Positions 1 to 6,246 of a stretch of 6,360 nt of DNA are shown here, piece after piece; the stretch's first letter is position 1, and each line of letters starts with the position of its first letter. Below the pieces are notes generated by a model. It saw only the letters and a program-made list of their open reading frames with translations. It was not told the DNA's origin and did not search any database. Both the position numbers and the translations under genes were made by a program. The stretch is from Planctomycetota bacterium (GTDB lineage Bacteria > Planctomycetota > Phycisphaerae > Phycisphaerales > UBA1924): contig JAEYVB010000243.1 in the NCBI GenBank assembly GCA_023429345.1, positions 1-6,360 of the forward strand, in the 5' to 3' direction.

Positions 1-628
1 TCTGCTGGGGGTGTGCCTGGTCAACGACTGGTCGGCGCGGGATATCCAGAAGTGGGAGTACCAACCCCTCGGGCCCTTCCTGGCGAAGAACTTCGCTACG
101 ACCATCTCTCCGTTTGTCGCCACCATGGATGCCCTCGAGCCCTTCCGATGCCCCGCGTATGCGCGTCCGGAGGGTGATCCCGCGCCGCTGCCGTACCTCT
201 TCAGCGAGCAGGACCAGCAGCGCGGCGGGATCGACCTCACGCTCGAGGTGTATCTCCAGTCCGAGCAGATGCGCACCCGAGGGATGGCGCCGCAGCTCAT
301 CAGCCGGTCCAACGCGTTCCGCGATCTGTACTGGACGCCGGCGCAGCTCCTGACGCACCACGCCAGCAACGGGTGCAACCTGCAGCCGGGCGACCTCTTC
401 GCGAGCGGGACGGTGTCCGGCCGCGAGGCGTCCGAGCGCGGGTGTCTCCTGGAGCTGACGTGGGATGGGCCCGGCAAGCCGCGGAAGCCGATCCAGCTCC
501 CCACAGGGGAATCGCGGACGTTCCTGGCCGACGGCGACGAGGTGATCATGAAGGGGCACTGCGAGCGGGAGGGTTACCGGCGGATCGGGCTCGGTGAATG
601 CCGCGGCCGGATCGTGACCGCCCGGTGA
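1..628 (+). CDS. fahA: Fumarylacetoacetase, C-terminal part (5' end outside window)
   Basis: Fumarylacetoacetate hydrolase cleaves fumarylacetoacetate to fumarate and acetoacetate, the last step of tyrosine/homogentisate breakdown in the cytoplasm. The reading frame (codons from base 2) is open at the left edge, so the N-terminal SH3-like domain and the first metal ligands are missing. The visible 208 or so residues match the catalytic domain almost motif for motif. The NDWSARD block carries the metal-binding Asp (bases 26-28; human D233), followed by the Gln and Tyr of IQKWEY (human Q240, Y244). Lys of LAKNF (86-88; human K253) and the Thr four residues on (human T257) are present. LTHHASNGCNLQPGDL and the Thr and Glu of GTVSG...LLEL (human T350, E364) are also kept. 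The human residue equivalences are from memory. The C-terminus (DGDEVIMKGHCEREGYRRIG) is also typical, and the gene stops at TGA 626-628. It looks functional. A GTG at base 11 lies inside a conserved motif and is not the start. Confidence 0.95.
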   Translation, partial: LLGVCLVNDWSARDIQKWEYQPLGPFLAKNFATTISPFVATMDALEPFRCPAYARPEGDPAPLPYLFSEQDQQRGGIDLTLEVYLQSEQMRTRGMAPQLISRSNAFRDLYWTPAQLLTHHASNGCNLQPGDLFASGTVSGREASERGCLLELTWDGPGKPRKPIQLPTGESRTFLADGDEVIMKGHCEREGYRRIGLGECRGRIVTAR

Positions 629-825
629 TGGGACCTGGTCCGCTGGTGGCGGCGCGTTATTCGGGTTTGGCTAGGGATCCCCGGCCCCGAACGGTCCGTA
701 TTTTCCTCCGCGGCCGCGGCTTTCTGTTCGGCTGTTTGCAGGGCTTGTGCGGCGTGGTACCTTGGGGATGTCAGCGTCGCCATTCTCGTGGCGGCGGACT
801 CGCAGGCTTTTCCCGCGGCAGTTCT

Positions 826-830
826 GGAGA
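826..830 (+). promoter_or_regulatory. Probable ribosome binding site for the secreted deiminase
   Basis: GGAGA lies 5 bases before the ATG at 836. It supports that start over the in-frame GTG at 788, because starting at 836 places a clean signal peptide at the N-terminus. Confidence 0.45.
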
Positions 831-835
831 TTGCG

Positions 836-2527
836 ATGAGGACAGGACAGGGAATGTGGCGGCTCGCGGCCGCGGCGGGGATGGCGGTCTCGGGTTCGGC
901 GGTCGCGCAGGTGACGGGCCCGGGCGGGACGCTGGTGTACCCGCAGGGCGAGCCGGTATCGCGGGCGATGACGCCGGCGGAGCGGGCGTGGCTGGCGCGG
1001 AACCCGGGGGGCATTGGGGGCGGGATCGATGTGCCGACGGCGGCGCCGACGGGCCCGGTGCACTGCGTGGCCGAGTACGAGCCGATGGACGGGATCATCA
1101 TCGCGTGGGAGGGCGGTCATAGCGCGATCCACGCGGCGATGGCGCAGCGGATCACGACGACCGGCGATGCGACGCTGTACGTGGCGTGCGACAACGCGAG
1201 CGTGCAGGCGTCGGCGAGCTCGTACCTGACCTCGCAGGGCGTGAACATGTCGCGGGTGAAGCTCGTGATCCGGACGCTCGACGCGGTCTGGATGCGAGAC
1301 TACGGCCCGCGGTACATCTACGAGGGCGACTGCCGGGCGATCGTCGACCACAAGTACAACCGGCCGACGCGGCTCAACGACGACGCGTTCCCGATCGGCT
1401 TTGCGCAGTACAAGAACCACGCCCGCTACGAGCTGGGGATGAACGGCATCACGCTGATCCACGGCGGCGGCAACTTCCACCTGAACGCCCTGGACCGCGG
1501 GTACGCGACGCGGCTGATCAACAACGAGAACCCGGCCTTCACCGAGCCGCAGATCCTGTCGATCTGGGACGACTACCAGAACCTGGACGTGACGCTCTTC
1601 ACGCCGTTCCCGACCTCGGTCGACGCCACGCAGCATATCGACATGTGGATGCAGGTGATCGCCGACAACAAGGTGGTCATCAGCGACTGGCCCAACAACC
1701 CGGGCTCCACGCAGGACGTGATCTGCGACAACGCGGCTACGCTGATGGCGGCCGGCGGCTACACCGTCTACCGCGTGCCGGCGTTCTCGATCAGCGGGAC
1801 GCACTACACCTTCACGAACATGGTGATGTGCAACGACATCGTCATGATCCCGTCGTACACGAACGCGACGGTCTCGCCGCACAACGCGGCGGCCGCGGCC
1901 ACGCTCCAGGCGGCCCTGCCCGGGAAGACGATCTACCAGATCCCGTGTCAGAACATCATCGGGCTGGCGGGGGCTATTCACTGCATCGTGATGCACGTGC
2001 CGGAGCACCGGGGCTTGCCGGGGGCCTCCGGCGGGCTCGCGCCCACCACGTACCTCAAGAACCTGAACGGGGGCGAGACGCTGACGCCGGGCTCGATTGT
2101 CCAGATCCGGTGGATCTCGGACGATGACGCGGGCGTCTCCAGCGTGGATATCGAGCTCTCGACCGACGGCGGCGCTACCTGGCCGGTGATGATCGCCGCG
2201 GCCGCGCCGGACAGCGGCGTCTTCAACTGGACGGTGCCATCGGTGAACACGGGGCAGGCGCGGGTGCGGGTGGTGGCGCGGGATGCGGACGGGAACACCG
2301 GGGGTGACGGCAGCGACGCCGACTTCACGATCGGGGATCCGTGCTACGCGAACTGCGACGGCAGCACGGCGGCGCCGGTCCTGAACGTGGCCGATTTCAC
2401 CTGTTTCCTGCAGCGCTTCGCCGCGGGCGAGGGCTACGCGAACTGCGACGGCAGCACGGCAGCGCCGGCCTTGAACGTGGCCGATTTCACGTGCTTCCTG
2501 CAATCGTTTGCGGCGGGGTGCCCGTGA
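836..2527 (+). CDS. Secreted peptidylarginine/agmatine deiminase-family enzyme with Ig-like domain and dockerin-like tail
   Basis: This 563-residue protein belongs to the guanidine-group deiminases (agmatine deiminase / Porphyromonas peptidylarginine deiminase superfamily), which hydrolyse an arginine-type guanidinium to citrulline or a ureido group plus ammonia. A signal peptide is clear: hydrophobic residues 8-23 and an AVA/Q cleavage site at 24/25. The catalytic domain spans about residues 55-395. It keeps the full set of active-site residues: Asp155 in WMRDYGP, His267 and Asp269 in QHIDMW, and Cys383 in GAIHCIVMH. Residues about 404-500 form an Ig-like module with an NGGETLTPGS...IRW...ELSTDGGATW pattern, common in secreted bacterial enzymes. 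Residues 503-563 are two 30-residue dockerin-like repeats with six Cys. The Glu of the agmatine deiminase ETxGHxD motif is absent (DATQHID here). With export, this favours a peptide or protein substrate over agmatine, but specificity is inferred. The ATG at 836 was chosen for the signal peptide and RBS; the ATG at 854 is a possible alternative. The nearest gene on the other strand carries the same tail. Confidence 0.88.
   Translation: MRTGQGMWRLAAAAGMAVSGSAVAQVTGPGGTLVYPQGEPVSRAMTPAERAWLARNPGGIGGGIDVPTAAPTGPVHCVAEYEPMDGIIIAWEGGHSAIHAAMAQRITTTGDATLYVACDNASVQASASSYLTSQGVNMSRVKLVIRTLDAVWMRDYGPRYIYEGDCRAIVDHKYNRPTRLNDDAFPIGFAQYKNHARYELGMNGITLIHGGGNFHLNALDRGYATRLINNENPAFTEPQILSIWDDYQNLDVTLFTPFPTSVDATQHIDMWMQVIADNKVVISDWPNNPGSTQDVICDNAATLMAAGGYTVYRVPAFSISGTHYTFTNMVMCNDIVMIPSYTNATVSPHNAAAAATLQAALPGKTIYQIPCQNIIGLAGAIHCIVMHVPEHRGLPGASGGLAPTTYLKNLNGGETLTPGSIVQIRWISDDDAGVSSVDIELSTDGGATWPVMIAAAAPDSGVFNWTVPSVNTGQARVRVVARDADGNTGGDGSDADFTIGDPCYANCDGSTAAPVLNVADFTCFLQRFAAGEGYANCDGSTAAPALNVADFTCFLQSFAAGCP
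2342..2524 (+). repeat. Tandem 90-bp repeat encoding dockerin-like tail of the deiminase
   Basis: Two copies with a 90-base period encode residues 503-563. A 28-base stretch at 2343-2370 recurs identically at 2433-2460, and the second half (LNVADFTCFL) is also nearly identical. Each unit reads YANCDGST-AP-LNVADFTCFL. This resembles a dockerin EF-hand loop (N, D, G, N, D kept) with about five extra residues after the Gly and no acidic residue at loop position 1. Cys sit at 503, 507, 523, 537, 553 and 562. Confidence 0.85.
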
Positions 2528-2561
2528 CGCGGTAGCGGCGGGCGGTGCGGACTCGTGGGTC

Positions 2562-2603
2562 GGAGGGGCGGCGCCGGTCTTGGGGCGCCGCCCTCCTTGT
2601 TTT
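2562..2603 (+). terminator. Intrinsic terminator between convergent genes
   Basis: Left arm GGAGGGGCGGCGCC (2562-2575) pairs with right arm GGCGCCGCCCTCC (2584-2596) around an 8-base loop, with one bulged G. It is followed by TTGTTTT (2597-2603). It lies 34 bases past the stop of the plus-strand deiminase gene, so it fits Rho-independent termination of that gene. The same hairpin would form downstream of the minus-strand EEP gene, but no T-tract follows in that direction, so its role there is less certain. Confidence 0.85.
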
Positions 2604-2628
2604 CCGGGGGCGGGCGCGGCGGCGATGT

Positions 2629-4197
2629 TCAGGGGCAGCCGGCGGCGAAGGCCGAGAGGAAGCAGGTAAAGTCCGCGACGTTCAGCACGGGCGGGGCGGT
2701 GCTCTGGTCGCAGTTGGCGTAGCTCTCGCTCGCGGCGAAGCGCTGGAGGAAGCACGTGAAGTCCGCGACGTTGAGCGCGGGCGGGGCGGTGCTCCCGTCG
2801 CAGTTGGCGTAGCAGGCGGCGGCGACCGTGCCGGTGACGGTGACGACCCGGACGGGCGTTTCGGACGATGTGGAGAGGATCGTGATGGTGCCGGAGAAGG
2901 GGCCGGGGCTGGCGGTGCTTACGCGGATGGTCTGGGCGTGGGCCATGCCCGGCGCGAGCGTGTAGGCGCCCGCGGGCGCCTCGAGGCCGGGGCTCGCCTG
3001 GAGCTCATAGACGAGCGGCGCGATGCCGGCGGTGGTCCACAGGGCGGTGTCCGCGGCGTTCTCAATCGTGAGTTCGCCGCTCGCGGTCGAGCCCGGGCCG
3101 CCCAGGGGCAGGACGCCGAGATCGAGTGTCTGCACAGCGCCGGTGACCGCCGGCACGCGGAGGTCGAGGAAGACGGGCAGGTGACCCCCGGCGTTGTCGG
3201 TGGCGGTGACATCGCGGATCGCCTGCGCGATCACGGGGCCGACCATGCCGTTGCCGGCCACGGCGATCGGCTGGTTATAGGTTGTGCCGTCGTTCCCCCA
3301 CACGCGGAAGGAGTGCGTCGGGTCGTTCCAGGTGGAGGTGCTGTAGGGGACCGCCCGGTCGCCGATGTAGTCGAAATCAAGCCGGTCCGAGAGGGAATCG
3401 GAGAGGAGGAGAAAGTCGAAACGGTCGTCCATGCCGGCGCCGCCCGAGGCGCCCGGGGACTGCGTGTGCATGAAGCGGAAGGCGGAGTTGTTGTTCCAGG
3501 AGCCGGGGGTGGCGACGGGATCGAAGAAGCGCCCGCGGTTGTTCGCGTGCGGGCCGATGAGCTGCTGGTAGGCGGCCTGGCTCGAGCTCTGGATGTTGAA
3601 GTCGCCGCCGATCAGGAAGTTCCACCCCGCGGGGAGCGCGTTGGCGTTGTTGCGGATCGCCGTCGCCTCGACCAGCCGCCGCTGCTGATCGTTGGCGGTC
3701 GAGCCGGCCTTCATGTGGCTGCCGTAGCAGGCGATCACGGTCGTGTCCGCCGTGTAGCCCACCGGCCGGACGTCGTACCGCAGGACATCGCGCGGCGGGA
3801 GCGGGTCGTTCCCTCCGAGGATCACCACGGTCGTCCCGAGGTACTCGACCTTGCTCGAGCGATAGAAGAACGCGTTGTCGGTGTCGTTGCCGTCCACGAA
3901 CGGCGCCGCTTGCCAGTCGCCGGGGCTCCCGGGCGCGGAGTTCAGCAGCGCGACGAAGGTCCCGACGGCCGCGGCGGAGGTGAACTCCTGGCCGATGAGG
4001 ATATCGGGCCTGAAGGAGCGGCCGAGGTACTGCCCGTAGACCGCGGTCTGGAAGGCGGCCTCGCGCCCCGTGCCGTTGTAGTTGCTGACGTTCCAGCTGG
4101 AGATGCGGAGCTGGGCCGAGGCCGACCCCGCGGCCGCGGCGAGAAAGAGGGCCGCAGCCAGTCGGACGGTGGCGGAGTTGGAGCTGGAGGGTGGCAC
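2629..4197 (-). CDS. Secreted endonuclease/exonuclease/phosphatase (EEP) family protein with dockerin-like tail
   Basis: This 522-residue protein has the DNase I / exonuclease III-like fold, whose members cleave phosphodiester or phosphomonoester bonds with a divalent metal. A signal peptide covers residues 1-28 (cleavage ASA/Q). The EEP domain spans about 29-350. Its motifs are Asn36 in SSWNVSNY, Glu71 in DILIGQE, His161 in SHMKAG, Asp199 and Asn201 in IGGDFNI, Asp260 in DDRFDFLLLS, and His338 in GGHLPVF. The last motif is usually SDHxP, so the conserved Asp before the catalytic His is a Gly here. Residues about 355-458 form a beta-rich Ig-like module (LTIENAADTALWTT... GTITILSTS...TVTGTV), and 462-522 are the dockerin-like double repeat. 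The start is a GTG at 4197; an in-frame stop lies just upstream (4206-4204), no other good start precedes the signal peptide, and no Shine-Dalgarno sequence is visible. The substrate (extracellular DNA, RNA, phospholipid or phosphoester) cannot be told from sequence. The gene converges on the deiminase gene and lies 84 bases after the HDOD gene. Confidence 0.87.
   Translation of the reverse strand: MPPSSSNSATVRLAAALFLAAAAGSASAQLRISSWNVSNYNGTGREAAFQTAVYGQYLGRSFRPDILIGQEFTSAAAVGTFVALLNSAPGSPGDWQAAPFVDGNDTDNAFFYRSSKVEYLGTTVVILGGNDPLPPRDVLRYDVRPVGYTADTTVIACYGSHMKAGSTANDQQRRLVEATAIRNNANALPAGWNFLIGGDFNIQSSSQAAYQQLIGPHANNRGRFFDPVATPGSWNNNSAFRFMHTQSPGASGGAGMDDRFDFLLLSDSLSDRLDFDYIGDRAVPYSTSTWNDPTHSFRVWGNDGTTYNQPIAVAGNGMVGPVIAQAIRDVTATDNAGGHLPVFLDLRVPAVTGAVQTLDLGVLPLGGPGSTASGELTIENAADTALWTTAGIAPLVYELQASPGLEAPAGAYTLAPGMAHAQTIRVSTASPGPFSGTITILSTSSETPVRVVTVTGTVAAACYANCDGSTAPPALNVADFTCFLQRFAASESYANCDQSTAPPVLNVADFTCFLSAFAAGCP
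2632..2814 (-). repeat. Tandem 90-bp repeat encoding dockerin-like tail of the EEP protein
   Basis: This stretch encodes residues 462-522, two 30-residue units (YANCDGSTAPPALNVADFTCFL and a YANCDQST variant). For example, AAGTCCGCGACGTT on the plus strand recurs 90 bases apart, near 2669 and 2759. By direct alignment, 52 of 61 residues equal the deiminase tail, including all six Cys. At the DNA level many third-codon positions differ, so protein-level selection rather than very recent copying explains the match. Confidence 0.85.
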
Positions 4198-4281
4198 GCC
4201 GGGTCAACGGTACCGGGTGGAGCCCGCGGCCGCCATGGGGAAAACCGCTTGGGGGCGTCGTTTTCTTGACCGGGCGCGGTG

Positions 4282-5496
4282 TCAGGCCGCGACGGAGCGG
4301 AGGTACATGTCGATGTCGTAGGTCTCCGGGCAGGCGACCGCCTCGAGCCCGAGGCCCTCGAGGACGCTGATGGCGTCGTCTTCGCCGGGGCGAAAGCTGT
4401 AGGAAAGCAGGCGGTCCCCCGCGCCGTCGCTGAGGTAGGCGACCGCTCGGCCGCTGGGGTCGACCTCGATCTCCACGCGGCGGCCGCCGATGGAGAAGCT
4501 GCCGGTGTTGGTCGAGGGGCGGCGGAGCTGCTCGACGATGACCTCGTCGGTGATGGAGACGAGCTGCTGGTGGACCCGGATCGCCATGTCTGTGAGCCCG
4601 CCCACGGTCTCGGCGACTTCCTTAAACACCTCATTCATCGCGGAGTATTCGAGCGTGGCCCGCTGGACCGCGCCCTGGAGGCGGTCGCCGTTGAGCCCGA
4701 GCACGCAGTCGACCGCGACCGACAGCGGCTCGGCGCAGATGAGCGGCTCGGCGAAGGCGAGCTTGACCGCGCCCGCGTAGAAGCCGATGCGGTGCAGCGT
4801 CTGCACCACGTTCTCGCGACCGGAGCCGCGGGGCATGGTGTGGTGGCGTATGAGCGGGCGGACCAGGAGCTCGGGGAAGCGCCATCGCCTGCAGAGCGCG
4901 GCCAGAACATCCACATGCGTGAAGGGGAGCGTGTTGAACTCGGCGTCGTAGAACGCCTGCGGGGTGGGGGACGATTCAACGAGCGCGGCGTAGTCGTTGC
5001 CGATGAGCTTCAGGGTGAGGGGGATGCCGGCGTCGAGCATGAGGCCGACCACGAAGGCCTCGGCCGCATATGCAGGGATGAGCTCCTTGGCGAGCTCCGA
5101 CGCGAGGCAGGCCCGGTAGACGGACTCGCCCCAGACGCGGCGGGAGACGGTGTGCATGGGGTCGGAGGCCGCGGCCCGGCTCAGGAAGAAGCCCAAAGAG
5201 ATGGCTTTGAGGCGCTCGACCCCGAGGAGGACGCACGCGCGCTCGAGGTTGGTCACCGGCTGGCGCTGGGCGAAGTAGGCGGAGTTGGCGAAGCGGAGGA
5301 GGCGTCCGGTGAGGGGGGCATCGGCGCGGATGATGGAGGCGTAGTCGCGCAGGCCCGAGCGCGGGTCAGAGACCAGGCTCAGAATGCGCCCCGCGACCTC
5401 CGGCTGCGTGGGCAGCCCGGCGCTGTCGAGTTGACGCTCCAGGCGACCCCAGAGGGCGTCCACTTCGGAGGCGGAGAGTGCGCAGCGGAGCTTCAT
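4282..5496 (-). CDS. HDOD domain-containing protein
   Basis: This 404-residue protein has no signal peptide or membrane segment, so it is probably cytoplasmic. Residues about 25-235 match the HDOD domain, an HD-related helical domain found in bacterial signalling and stress proteins and usually without phosphohydrolase activity. Recognisable blocks are LPTQPEVAGRIL (28-39), IIRADAPLTGRLLRFANSAYF (55-75) and VTNLERACVLLGVERLKAISL (81-101). The HD-type site reads GLMLDAGIP (151-159), so the metal-binding His is a Leu; the later RHHTMP motif is kept. The last 100 or so residues (after LRRPSTNTG) are predicted beta-strand then helix (RRVEIEVDPSGRAVAYLSDG) and match nothing I recognise. The ATG at 5496 was chosen because AGGAAG lies 10 bases upstream and HDOD proteins start close to this point. 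An in-frame GTG at 5580 would add 28 residues with no HDOD character. The gene follows pdxH on the same strand. Its actual role (chemotaxis, motility or cyclic-di-GMP related) cannot be assigned. Confidence 0.85.
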   Translation of the reverse strand: MKLRCALSASEVDALWGRLERQLDSAGLPTQPEVAGRILSLVSDPRSGLRDYASIIRADAPLTGRLLRFANSAYFAQRQPVTNLERACVLLGVERLKAISLGFFLSRAAASDPMHTVSRRVWGESVYRACLASELAKELIPAYAAEAFVVGLMLDAGIPLTLKLIGNDYAALVESSPTPQAFYDAEFNTLPFTHVDVLAALCRRWRFPELLVRPLIRHHTMPRGSGRENVVQTLHRIGFYAGAVKLAFAEPLICAEPLSVAVDCVLGLNGDRLQGAVQRATLEYSAMNEVFKEVAETVGGLTDMAIRVHQQLVSITDEVIVEQLRRPSTNTGSFSIGGRRVEIEVDPSGRAVAYLSDGAGDRLLSYSFRPGEDDAISVLEGLGLEAVACPETYDIDMYLRSVAA

Positions 5497-5506
5497 CGCG
5501 GTGTGG

Positions 5507-5512
5507 CTTCCT
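5507..5512 (-). promoter_or_regulatory. Probable ribosome binding site for the HDOD gene
   Basis: On the minus strand AGGAAG precedes the ATG at 5496 by 10 bases. It supports the shorter start over the GTG at 5580. Confidence 0.4.
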
Positions 5513-5655
5513 GACCGAACCCGGGGAGAGTGCCCTGTGGGCCTGTACAGGTTTTCGGCGCTCTGAGAGCAGACCTTCACTGGATTAGGGGTTCGGCCCC
5601 ACGTATCGCCACCAGCACTCGCGCAAGACCTGCGTGGTCCAATAAGTGTGCGCCA

Positions 5656-6246
5656 TCACGGCTGAAGGCGCGTGGCGGTCCAGCCGCCATCGGGAGACCG
5701 CTTCCAGACCGCCCGGTCGTGCAGACGTCCCGGCGCAGAGCACCAGAGTTCCACGTGCTGGGCGGTCAGCCGGTAGCCGCCCCAGTGCGGCGGGCGGGGG
5801 ATGTGGATGTCGTCCCCGGCCGCGGGCGGGTTCTGAGGATCGATGCCGAAACGGGCCATCACCCCGCGGATCTGCTCGACGAAGGCGTCGCGTGAGGGGA
5901 TCGGCTGCGACTGCTGGCTCGCCCACGCGCCGATGCGGCTCTCCCATGGGCGCGTGGCGAAGTAGGCGTCGCTCTCGGCGGCGGAGACCCTGGCGATGCC
6001 GCCCTCGAGACGGATCTGGCGGTCGAGCGTGTCCCAGTGGAAGACGGCCGCGGCCCGGGGGTTCTCCTCGAGCGCCCGCCCCTTGCGGCTGTGGTAGTTG
6101 GTGAAGAAGACGAGCGAGCCGGCGGCGGGCTCGAGCTGCTTGCAGAGAACGATGCGGGCCGAGAGTTCGCCGGAGGCGGTTGCCACGGCGAGTGTCATGG
6201 CGTTGGGTTGGGCTGGACGAGCCGCTCGTGGGCATCCCTGTACCAC
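5656..6246 (-). CDS. pdxH: Pyridoxamine/pyridoxine 5'-phosphate oxidase, main frame (N-terminus split off by frameshift)
   Basis: PdxH oxidises pyridoxamine or pyridoxine 5'-phosphate to pyridoxal 5'-phosphate using FMN and O2, and acts as a cytoplasmic dimer. The open frame from a GTG at 6246 gives 196 residues. From PNAMTLAV onward it matches the family end to end: RIVLCK (31-36), FFTNYHSRKGR (47-57), RQIRLEG (76-82), YFATRPWES (95-103), IGAWASQQSQ (105-114), RPPHWGG (151-157) and RLHDR (174-178), ending in RLQP. Family substrate-binding residues corresponding to E. coli K72, Y129, R133, S137, R197 and H199 (numbers from memory) are all present. The first 13 or so residues of this frame (VQGCPRAARPA) are not PdxH-like. 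The expected N-terminus lies in another frame (6341-6195), with a 5-bp tandem repeat at the junction. The GTG at 6246 is therefore probably not the true start. If the frameshift is real, translation could only begin nearby, for example at the ATG at 6198, and the enzyme would lack its N-terminal lid. Confidence 0.9.
   Translation of the reverse strand: MVQGCPRAARPAQPNAMTLAVATASGELSARIVLCKQLEPAAGSLVFFTNYHSRKGRALEENPRAAAVFHWDTLDRQIRLEGGIARVSAAESDAYFATRPWESRIGAWASQQSQPIPSRDAFVEQIRGVMARFGIDPQNPPAAGDDIHIPRPPHWGGYRLTAQHVELWCSAPGRLHDRAVWKRSPDGGWTATRLQP

Noticed and set aside
708..719. 12-base palindrome CCGCGGCCGCGG between fahA and the deiminase gene
   Set aside because: It consists only of G and C in a GC-rich background, with no loop and no T-tract, so it is neither a convincing terminator nor a convincing operator.
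736..763. Promoter-like TTGCAG - 16 bases - TACCTT upstream of the deiminase gene
   Set aside because: Each hexamer matches the sigma-70 consensus at only 3 of 6 positions. That is too weak in this GC-rich DNA, and lineage-specific promoter rules are unknown to me.
788..835. Upstream GTG start for the deiminase, adding 16 residues
   Set aside because: It would bury the signal peptide behind a non-basic, non-hydrophobic extension, and the ATG at 836 has a GGAGA ribosome site.
671..2755. 694-codon open frame on the minus strand opposite the deiminase gene
   Set aside because: It is rich in Arg, His and Pro with no domain signal, as expected for the complement of a high-GC gene. The plus strand has a signal peptide, all catalytic motifs and a tail.
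2545..4269. 574-codon open frame on the plus strand opposite the EEP gene
   Set aside because: It has low-complexity Gly/Arg/Val/Glu composition and no recognisable motif. The minus strand encodes a complete EEP protein.
4279..5514. 411-codon open frame on the plus strand opposite the HDOD gene
   Set aside because: It is a shadow of the HDOD gene, Glu/Gly/Arg/Val-rich with no family match.
5588..5600. GGGG-TTCGG-CCCC hairpin downstream of pdxH
   Set aside because: The stem has only four base pairs and no T-tract follows on the minus strand, so I do not call it a terminator.
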